Assembly (NCBI GenBank): GCA_937967465.1
Contig: CALBSW010000088.1
Location: 1-11,470, forward strand
Source: an uncultured Flavobacteriales bacterium
Lineage (GTDB): Bacteria; Bacteroidota; Bacteroidia; Flavobacteriales_D; Sanyastnellaceae
DNA length: 11,470 nt
Reading direction: 5' to 3'
In this document: positions 1 to 6,700 of the stretch, piece by piece
Layout: each line of letters begins with the position of its first letter
How positions within the stretch are numbered: the first letter of the stretch is position 1
The notes under the pieces: generated by a model
Database searches by the model: none
What the model was told of the DNA's origin: nothing
The model's input: the letters and a program-made list of their open reading frames with translations, nothing else
Position numbers and translations under genes: made by a program

Positions 1-1
1 C

Positions 2-3000
2 TACGTGAGCTTCAGCGACAATGTTGAGCTGGCCTCCACCGAGGCGGCCATCACGTTGGACGGCACGCCGTGCGAAGGGGCCTATGACATTGTCTACACG
101 GCCACCGACAGCTGTGGCAACATGACGACGGCCACCCAGCGCATCCTGCTGGAGGACACGGTGGATCCGATCCTCACGATCGAGACGCCGGAGGCTGTGA
201 CGTTGTACACCGATGCCGATTGCTTCGCAGACTACGTGGATGGTGTGCCGTATCCGGATGCCAGCGCCACGGACAACTGCGATGCCGATGTGGAGATCAC
301 ATCCTCGCACTTCGACGGCACCAAGCAGTACACCTGTCTGCCGGGAACCGGCTCCTTCACGGTGATGCGCACCTACGTCTTCACGGCGACGGACAACTGC
401 GGCAACACGGTGACGCAGCAAGCGACCCGCATGGTGACGGTGGTGGACAACACGGCGCCGACCTTCACTGCGACCGCGCCCAATGACCTTGTCGTGAACA
501 TCAATGCCTTCTGCGGTGCCAATACCAGCACGACCATTGGTGGCATGCCGACGGTGACGGACGTGGCCGACAACTGCGACAGCAGCGTGGACATCGTCAT
601 CACGCACGAAGACAGCGCTCCGGTGTACACCTGCGATGGCAGCGACGGTGCGGCTGAAGGATCCTACACGTTCACCCGGACGTTCACCATCACGGGAACG
701 GACGACTGTGGAAATGAGACGGTCCAGACGGTGACCCAAGCGATCAACGCATACGACATCACCTCGCCGACCATCACGGCCTTGCAGCCGATGGCCACCG
801 AGAACTACACGCTCGATGGCGATTGCATGGCCGACCTGACGCCGACGGCCAATCCAGTGGCCACGGCCATGGATGCCTGCGACAGTGATGTGGCGCTGAC
901 CTACACGTACCTCGACGGAGCGCCGACTTACACCTGCAGCGATGCAGACGGTGAGACGGAAGGCAGCTTCACCTTTGTCCGTACCTGGACGGTGGCTGCG
1001 ACCGACGACTGCGGCAACACCACCTCTCAGGAGACCACGCAGACGGTGGTGGTGACCGACAACAGTGGTCCGATGCTGAGCCCGACGTGGCCTGCGGACT
1101 ACACGACGGACCTCGACGCGGACTGCAATGCCGACCTGACGCCAGCAGTTGCAGGCGCAGCTTCCGCCACGGCGGAGGATGCCTGCGACAGTGATGTGAG
1201 CATCGACATCTCTTCTGCAGACGGAGCGATCACCTACATGGCGGTCAACGTGGACGATGCAGCTGAAGGTGGCTACTTCTTCACGCGCACCTGGACGGTG
1301 ACGGCCACGGACGACTGCGGCAATGCCACGACGATGACCCACGATCAACTGATCACGGCCAACGACGTGACGGCACCGACGCAGACGCTGGAGACCTTGC
1401 CGACCTACTCGGTGGAAGGATGTTACGGAGACGTGGACCTCGATCCGTCCGTGACCGGAACGCCGTCCGTCACAGCCGAGGACGGTTGCGACAGCCAGGT
1501 GGACATTGACGTGACGTATAGCGCAGATGACATGGTCTTCAACGAGGTTGTGGGCAACTACAGCTTGGTGATCGACACCATCAGCGGTCCGGAGGACGGC
1601 CTGATGGGCATGACCACGGTCCGCATGTACATCGAGACTGAGAATGCCGATGACTTTGTGAGTGCTGTGGCGGGAGATGAAATCAACCCGACGGCCATCC
1701 GCACGACAACGGACTTCTACCAGAACGCCCTCGGCGGTCCGACGGCCAACAACTTCAACCCGCTGTTGGCGGCAGCCGACCCGGATGTGGCTTACGACAG
1801 CTTTGTCACGATCGGCATCGATGCCCAGCCGGATGGAGCAGCTGGTGAAGTGGAGACCACTGTGGTGGGAGATTGGGCGAACGGCTTCGAAGCAGGCGGT
1901 GATGTGCTCATCAACGACTTCTTCGGTGGAAGCTGGTTCACCACGAACCCGAACAGCGCCGCTGTGGCGGGTGACGACCACCGCGTCTTGCTTGGCCAGT
2001 TCACGACGGACGGACAGATGAGCGGACAGATGTTCGTGCAGGTGTTCCCGAACGGAGTGGGTGCCGATGAGATGCGCCTGAGCTTCACCTTCGGTGAGTG
2101 TGCTGAGGACGACGACACGCCGGAAGGCAGCTACTCCTTCACGCGCCGTTGGGAAAGCATTGTCACGGACGATGCCAACAACCAAGACACCGCCGTGACG
2201 TACCAGCACATCCAAGTGCTCGACACGGAAGCGCCGCAGCTGACCAACACCTGTGGTTTGGAGAATGGTGAGGTCGTCGCGTACGACTGTCCTGGAATCG
2301 GCGTCCTCGACTTCGATCCGGTGCCGGTGGCTTGCGATGTCACGGCCATCGACAATTGCGACAGCGAGGTCAATGTGAATGTCTTCACGGAGTCCGAGGG
2401 CTACATTCCGACCGACGCCATCCGCAACTACTGCGCTCCGACCACGCCGGAGGCCCTCAACGGTGCCCAGACGTGTGACGACCGTGCACCGGAGGTGTTG
2501 CGCCTGTTCAACTTCCCGGGATCCGATGACAGCTTCGTCATGGCCGATGCCGAGAACCTGATCCAGGTGATGTCCGATGGCAGCATGCACATCGAACTCG
2601 AGGTGGAGAACGCCGACGGAACGGGAGGCTTTGTCTTCATGGCCGATTACAGCGCCGGACAAGACTGGGCCGCATGGTCTGCCGGTGGCAGCAACTACAA
2701 GAAGGACTGCTCGGAGATTTACCCAGGTCAAGCGATTTGGGAGGACTGGGTGTACTTCCTGATGACGGCGGGTAGCCTCGAGGGTACTGGCATGTATGCC
2801 GGATCGAGCTTCACCCTCAGCCACCAGCCGGCCAACGGTTACTACGGCATGCAGATGGGTCTGGGCGCCAACAACAAGAACACCAACTACGGTGGAAGCG
2901 CTTGGTTCTTCTGGCAGGGTGACCTGGTCGTCAACGGCACCGACATGGGTCCGATGGCCAGCTCCGGTGATGTGTACATGGACCTCGACTGCTGCCTCGA

Positions 3001-3430
3001 CTGGAGTGTGGATTACCACTACACCGCACTGGATGACTGTGGCAACCCCACCGGTTTCCACTACACGGAAGCCATGTCGGGTGAGCTCGGTCAGGATGAT
3101 CCAACCGTGTCCGGTGGCCACACCGTGGGACCTGTGGACATCACGAGTGTGGGTGGCATCAAGGAGCCGATCCGCATCACGGGATTGGCACCGAACCCGA
3201 CCAACAACCAGAGCCAGCTCTCCTTCCTCGTGAACGAGAACATGCGCTTGCGCGTGGACCTGTACACCATGGAAGGATCCTTGGTGCAGGAGCTCTATGA
3301 AGGCAATGCGGTGACGGGTGTTCAGTACATCATGGACATCGATGCGGATGCGCTGTCTGCAGGCATGTACCAGGTGCGCATCAGCAGCAACTCGTACCTC
3401 GCAGTCAAGAAGCTGTTGGTCTCGAACTGA
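2..3430 (+). CDS. Giant HYR-repeat protein with T9SS sorting domain (5' partial)
   Basis: Secreted or surface protein, probably exported by the Sec system and then by T9SS; no enzymatic function is recognisable. The frame is open from the first full codon (base 2), so the start and signal peptide lie upstream; the GTG at base 5 is inside a repeat and is not a credible start. 1142 residues are visible. In order: the end of one HYR/Ig-like repeat (residues 1-56), four uninterrupted repeats of 97-103 residues (57-459), a repeat split by a 183-residue insert (460-745), a repeat split by a 169-residue insert (746 to about 1026), a short linker, and a sorting domain (about 1055-1142). Repeats carry the signatures ATDNCD and ATDDCGN and end in D-x-T-x-P, typically with four cysteines, suggesting disulfides outside the cell. 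Its C-terminal part is paralogous to the next gene. HYR-type repeats are often adhesive or structural; that role here is inference. Confidence 0.93.
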   Translation, partial: YVSFSDNVELASTEAAITLDGTPCEGAYDIVYTATDSCGNMTTATQRILLEDTVDPILTIETPEAVTLYTDADCFADYVDGVPYPDASATDNCDADVEITSSHFDGTKQYTCLPGTGSFTVMRTYVFTATDNCGNTVTQQATRMVTVVDNTAPTFTATAPNDLVVNINAFCGANTSTTIGGMPTVTDVADNCDSSVDIVITHEDSAPVYTCDGSDGAAEGSYTFTRTFTITGTDDCGNETVQTVTQAINAYDITSPTITALQPMATENYTLDGDCMADLTPTANPVATAMDACDSDVALTYTYLDGAPTYTCSDADGETEGSFTFVRTWTVAATDDCGNTTSQETTQTVVVTDNSGPMLSPTWPADYTTDLDADCNADLTPAVAGAASATAEDACDSDVSIDISSADGAITYMAVNVDDAAEGGYFFTRTWTVTATDDCGNATTMTHDQLITANDVTAPTQTLETLPTYSVEGCYGDVDLDPSVTGTPSVTAEDGCDSQVDIDVTYSADDMVFNEVVGNYSLVIDTISGPEDGLMGMTTVRMYIETENADDFVSAVAGDEINPTAIRTTTDFYQNALGGPTANNFNPLLAAADPDVAYDSFVTIGIDAQPDGAAGEVETTVVGDWANGFEAGGDVLINDFFGGSWFTTNPNSAAVAGDDHRVLLGQFTTDGQMSGQMFVQVFPNGVGADEMRLSFTFGECAEDDDTPEGSYSFTRRWESIVTDDANNQDTAVTYQHIQVLDTEAPQLTNTCGLENGEVVAYDCPGIGVLDFDPVPVACDVTAIDNCDSEVNVNVFTESEGYIPTDAIRNYCAPTTPEALNGAQTCDDRAPEVLRLFNFPGSDDSFVMADAENLIQVMSDGSMHIELEVENADGTGGFVFMADYSAGQDWAAWSAGGSNYKKDCSEIYPGQAIWEDWVYFLMTAGSLEGTGMYAGSSFTLSHQPANGYYGMQMGLGANNKNTNYGGSAWFFWQGDLVVNGTDMGPMASSGDVYMDLDCCLDWSVDYHYTALDDCGNPTGFHYTEAMSGELGQDDPTVSGGHTVGPVDITSVGGIKEPIRITGLAPNPTNNQSQLSFLVNENMRLRVDLYTMEGSLVQELYEGNAVTGVQYIMDIDADALSAGMYQVRISSNSYLAVKKLLVSN
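871..1198 (+). repeat. Nucleotide-level direct repeat between adjacent HYR repeats
   Basis: A 22-base string at 871-892 recurs exactly at 1177-1198, 306 bases later, which is one protein repeat. A second shared string (GCCGACCTGACGCC) lies at 830-843 and 1130-1143, 300 bases apart. The six-base difference in spacing means one two-codon indel between these neighbouring repeats. The fourth and fifth repeats are thus close at the DNA level and probably arose by tandem duplication or were homogenised. Confidence 0.8.
1550..2098 (+). other. Module A: about 183-residue domain nested in the sixth HYR repeat
   Basis: A non-HYR segment, not recognised as a named family, interrupts the sixth repeat. 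It begins near GNYSLVIDTIS and ends near LSFTFGE. Landmarks are TTVRMYIE, FYQNALGG, a DSFVTIGID stretch, GGSWFTT, and VLLGQFTTDGQMSGQMFVQV. The flanking HYR halves are intact: ATAEDGCDS-like sequence before it, and a cysteine plus PEGSYSFTR after it. The same module sits at the equivalent site of the downstream paralogue (8041-8592). Alternating hydrophobic residues suggest a beta-rich fold; this is inference. Confidence 0.75.
2498..3004 (+). other. Module B: about 169-residue domain nested in the seventh HYR repeat
   Basis: A second non-HYR segment runs from LRLFNFPGSDDSF to DLDCCLDW. It contains YKKDC, a tryptophan- and tyrosine-rich stretch (IWEDWVYFLMTAGSLEGTG), SHQPANGYYG, GLGANNKN, WFFWQGDLVV and SSGDVYMDLDCC. 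The HYR repeat resumes afterwards with LDDCGNPTG. Two further copies are in the next protein (4030-4527 and 8995-9528). Over the 59-residue C-terminal stretch from PAN to CCLxW, I count 41 identities between this copy and the 8995-9528 copy. Function unknown to me. Confidence 0.75.
3164..3427 (+). other. T9SS type-A C-terminal sorting domain
   Basis: The last 88 residues have the order typical of the T9SS Por_secre_tail class: GLAPNPT near the start, a central LYTMEGSLVQELY strand pair, LSAGMYQVRI, and a terminal basic-hydrophobic KKLLV. In this family the domain directs passage through the T9SS outer-membrane translocon, is usually cleaved, and the cargo is released or attached to surface lipopolysaccharide. 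The form is type A, not the longer type-B tail used by SprB-like gliding adhesins. Confidence 0.92.
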
Positions 3431-3453
3431 TCGGATTCAACCTCTGAAATCTG

Positions 3454-3490
3454 GAAGCGGGCTGCCCATGGGGTGGCCCGCTTCTTTTTT
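3454..3490 (+). terminator. Intrinsic terminator after the first giant gene
   Basis: A 14-base-pair stem, GAAGCGGGCTGCCC (3454-3467) against GGGTGGCCCGCTTC (3471-3484), closes a three-base loop and is followed directly by six T (3485-3490). The only imperfections are two adjacent G-U pairs. It lies 23 bases after the stop codon, so the upstream gene is probably terminated here and the next giant gene has its own promoter. Confidence 0.93.
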
Positions 3491-3501
3491 ACCCCAACAG
3501 A

Positions 3502-3519
3502 TATAAGTCGATTTGGTCG
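3502..3519 (-). promoter_or_regulatory. Shared intergenic motif, copy 1
   Basis: Read on the minus strand this is CGACcAAATCGACtTATA. It matches the plus-strand sequence at 9974-9991 at 16 of 18 positions. The direct CGAC repeat nine bases apart suggests a protein-binding site, but no regulator can be named. Its orientation relative to the neighbouring genes is opposite to the other copy. Confidence 0.45.
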
Positions 3520-3558
3520 ACAGAAGAGGGGGTTTCATGCGTGGTGTAAACGCGTGGT

Positions 3559-3593
3559 TTCGACGAATTCGCGCAGAGTTCATATTCGTCGAA
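3559..3593. repeat. Perfect 10-base inverted repeat
   Basis: TTCGACGAAT (3559-3568) is matched by its exact reverse complement ATTCGTCGAA (3584-3593) with a 15-base spacer. The left arm also overlaps the palindrome CGAATTCG (3564-3571). There is no T-run after it, so it is not a terminator. It lies about 120 bases before the start of the second giant gene and is a candidate operator or an RNA hairpin upstream of the promoter. Confidence 0.65.
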
Positions 3594-3615
3594 GATTATG
3601 GTACTGATAATCAGC
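3594..3615. repeat. Small palindromic element
   Basis: GATTAT (3594-3599) is the reverse complement of ATAATC (3607-3612), and the second arm is itself inside the odd palindrome CTGATAATCAG (3605-3615). It directly abuts the 10-base inverted repeat. It may be part of the same control region; short palindromes in AT-rich DNA can also arise by chance. Confidence 0.35.
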
Positions 3616-3654
3616 AACTTGCGCGGAAGCAAATTATACGCACTCATAGACGAA

Positions 3655-3682
3655 TTGTAATGTTAGACTAAAACTATTCTGG
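3655..3682 (+). promoter_or_regulatory. Weak candidate Bacteroidota-type promoter
   Basis: TTG (3655-3657) and TATTCTGG (3675-3682) are 17 bases apart. The Bacteroidota consensus is TTG near -33 and TAnnTTTG near -7, so the second box has two mismatches. Its position would give a leader of about 20 bases before the ATG at 3712. This is the best candidate I see, but it is weak. Confidence 0.2.
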
Positions 3683-3711
3683 GAAATTACATGTGACCAA
3701 ACCATGTCACG

Positions 3712-3798
3712 ATGATCCCATTTCGCAGCCCTTTCTGTGCGACGGCCACTTTGGCCTTGATCGCTTTGGTGATGCTTCCCTTGTCGACGCTCCATGCC
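3712..3798 (+). other. Sec signal peptide of the second giant protein
   Basis: The first residues MIPFRSPF form a short basic start, followed by a hydrophobic core (ATLALIALVMLPL) and a likely cleavage after LHA at residue 29. There is no lipobox cysteine at that site, so a lipoprotein is unlikely. This supports the ATG at 3712 as the start. Confidence 0.85.
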
Positions 3799-6700
3799 AG
3801 TTCAGGCTGGGGACAATGCGACTCCGTCTGCTACGTCACATCCTATGCCCCCGTCAATGACACGGTGGCCTGCCTTGATGAGCTCGACGCATATGCCTGT
3901 GCGGCGCTGACGGTAGTGGACACGTGCACCATGTCGCAGTACCTGTCTGCACAGGTGTTGGCCAATGGAGCTGACAGCGTCACCTCCTGCGTGGCCACAA
4001 CGGCCCAAGGCATTGGCGCTGATGGCGCCATTCGCATGTACGGCATTGCGTTGACCGGTTTGGTGGCCAGCGACTATTTCGTGGAGACAGAAGTGGGCCT
4101 GACGTTGACCCAATACAAGAATGACATCGCCATTCTCGAAGGCGAAGTGGCAGCTGAAGGGGCACCGGACCAACGGTTTGAAGTCTTCATTGTCTACGAA
4201 AACCGAGTGGACGGAACCGATTGGGCGGGCGGTTTCAAGCACATCATGGGATGCACTCCACCGACAGATACCTGGGACATCTACACCATGAAGCCCGATC
4301 AGAGCCACTTGCTGGGCAAGGGCAGTTTGGAGGGCAGCCTCATCCGAGTGAGCCACGCCCCCAGCAGCCAGTACTTCGGTTTCCAAGTGGGAGAGGGGGC
4401 CAACGACCACAACTGCGACTACGGTGCGGGAGGATGGTTCAGCTGGGAAGGCAGCATCTGTGGTACCGAATTGGCGGGCGCCATGGGCGATGTCATCGTG
4501 GACTTGGATTGCGCGACGGAGTTCGATCCCTGCGAGGCCCGGTCCAAAGCCTATTTCAGCGCTTATGTGGAGGAATGCGGCGTGTGGCAGCATGAATTTG
4601 ACATTGTCCGTCACGACGATACGGCCCCAGTCATCTCAGGTGTTCCGGGAGATGTCATTCAGGATTGCGCGTTGCCCATCGAGGTGCCGACCGGCGTGAC
4701 CGTTGCGGATGACTGTCCCGAGCCGGGGTTCCCGACCCTCGTGTTTGAAGGGACGGTGGAAGTGGAGCCACAGGATGGACACTGCCGAACCTTCCGCCAG
4801 CGCTGGACATCTCAGGACGCCTGCGGCAATGCCACCGAAGCGGTTCGGTTCATCCACACCAACGATGCCATCGCACCCCAAATGGTGGGCGAGGAGATTG
4901 TGGAGCTGGAGTGTGATCAATGGCCCGGTGGAATCGAACCTCCCTTCCAGGCTTTGGTGGATGCCGGCATCATTGCGGTGGACGAGAATTGTCTGATGGA
5001 TACCGTCCTGATTGACTACGGTGTCATGTCAGGGGGGTGTTACTACGACCATGTGTTGACCTACACGCCCGTGGACCATTGCGGCAACGTGGGCGACAGC
5101 TTTTATCAGATTGTGGTGATCCACGACACGACGCCGCCGACCTTGGTGGACGTCCCTGCAGACACCACCGTGTCATGCGCTGCGGATCCCTCGTCAGTGA
5201 ATGCCTTGCCGACCGCCACAGACAACTGTGACGTGGACGTCGATCTGACCTATGCGGAATCAATCCTGGATGACGGTGACGGGTGTGACGAGACCTTCAT
5301 CATCCAACGCATTTTCACTGCAGTGGACTGCGGGTACAATCACACCCAGGACACCCAGTTGGTCCATGTGGTGGACACCGCTGCGCCGGTCATCACCCTC
5401 GACATCCCTGAGGCGATGCTCATCGATGGATGCTTCGAAGAGGTGGACTTGAGCCCAGACGCTTTGGGCGCCGCCGCAGCCTCGGCCACGGATGACTGTG
5501 GGGAGGTCGCGCTGAATTTGGAGGCCTTGGATGTTGTGCTCGACGTCTGCACAGACGGCTTGGGTGCGGAAGGCGGCGGCATTGTGCTGCAACGGACCTG
5601 GACGGCTACGGCCACGGACTGCGTGGGCAATGTGTCCACCGCCTCCGGGATTCAAATGATCGAAGTGCAGGATGCAGAGGCGCCGACCTTGACAGCGGCT
5701 CCTGTGGTACAATACCCTTGTGCTGCTTGGCATGACGGATTGGATGGTGACGAAGCGCTGGCGGCCGGATTGCTGACGGCCCTGGACAACTGTTTGCTTG
5801 ACAGCGTGGCGGTGGAGGTGCTCGGTCCCTTGAGCGGCGGTTGCGCTGGCACCCACGAAGTGCTGTATACGGCTGTGGATGCGTGCGGCAATCAGGCCAC
5901 GGCCACCCAGATCGTAGAACTCTATGACGATGTTCCGCCCGTATTTACGGTGATCCCAGAAGATGGCACGCTCGCTTGTGACGGGGACCCTGCACCCTAT
6001 GCGGAGGGCGAGGCTGTCGCAGAGGATGCCTGCGGGTCAGTGAGCATCTTGGTGTCGGACGAACTCCTCATCGAGGATGGATGTGCAGCCACCGGACTCT
6101 GGCAGCGGACCATTCTCGCCACGGATGATTGCGGCAACACAGCCGAGCACATCCAAAGCTTCCAACGTGAAGACAATCAACCTCCGGTCGTCACCTCCCA
6201 TCCAGCGGACACGACCGTGAGTTGTGGCTTGCCGGCCTTCGAACCGGCTTCAGCCACAGCGACGGATGATTGCGACATGGCGCCGGTCATCAGTTACCTC
6301 GATGACACCGTGTCCCAATCGTGTGAGAACACCTTCACCGTGGAACGCCACATTCTGGCAACGGACTGTGCGGGCAACATTGGAGAAGCCATTCAGGTGA
6401 TTGTGGTACAAGACACGGCTGCGCCCACCCTCATGACCTCGGAGGTTCTGGTGACCTGGCCCTGCAGCGAATGGGCCTGCGACATCGATGCTTTGGTGGA
6501 GGCTGGGTTTGTTTCAGCGGAGGACGACTGCGGCGAAGTCGACTTGTCCGTCCAATGCCTCGCCATGTCCGGGGGGTGCATTGAGCCCCACGGAACATAC
6601 ACCCTCCACTACACGGCTGCAGATGCCTGCGGCAATGAGACCCACGCAGAACAAATCCTGACGCTGGTGGACGAAGCGGCCCCGGAAGTGACCCTCAATT

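Larger units (their letters stand above)
2..3081 (+). repeat. HYR/Ig-like protein repeat array of the first giant gene
   Basis: Seven in-frame protein repeats. Using the D-x-T-x-P end motif as boundary they are: 2-169 (partial), 170-460, 461-769, 770-1072, 1073-1378, 1379-2236 (split by an insert) and 2237 to about 3081 (split by another insert). A full repeat has four cysteines, in contexts like DADC, A-x-DxCD, YTC and ATDDCGN. The assignment to the HYR family rests on the characteristic ATDNCD and ATDxCGN strings; no profile search was run. Confidence 0.85.
3491..3711. promoter_or_regulatory. AT-richer intergenic region with inverted repeats, upstream of the second giant gene
   Basis: These 221 bases separate the terminator of the first gene from the start of the second and are visibly richer in A and T than the coding DNA. 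They hold a reverse-orientation copy of a motif also found at 9974-9991, a perfect 10-base inverted repeat (3559-3593), a small palindromic element (3594-3615), and a weak promoter-like pair. I found no convincing small gene or RNA gene. The region probably carries the promoter and control sites of the downstream giant gene. Confidence 0.6.

Noticed and set aside
5..7. GTG at base 5 as the start of the first giant protein
   Set aside because: The frame is open to the window edge, the codons follow directly within an HYR-like repeat, and no signal peptide follows, so the real start is upstream.
1550..2098. Enzyme domain inserted in the repeat array
   Set aside because: I looked for protease, glycosidase and nuclease motifs in modules A and B and saw none I could defend, so no catalytic role is claimed.
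3164..3427. Gliding-motility type-B tail (CHU_C class) and a SprB-like role
   Set aside because: The tail is about 88 residues with PNPT, TMEG and KLLV landmarks, which is type A. No SprF-like partner gene is in the window.
3491..3711. Small gene or RNA gene in the intergenic region
   Set aside because: Open frames here are very short and lack a start context or terminator. No tRNA-like or riboswitch-like fold was recognisable by eye.
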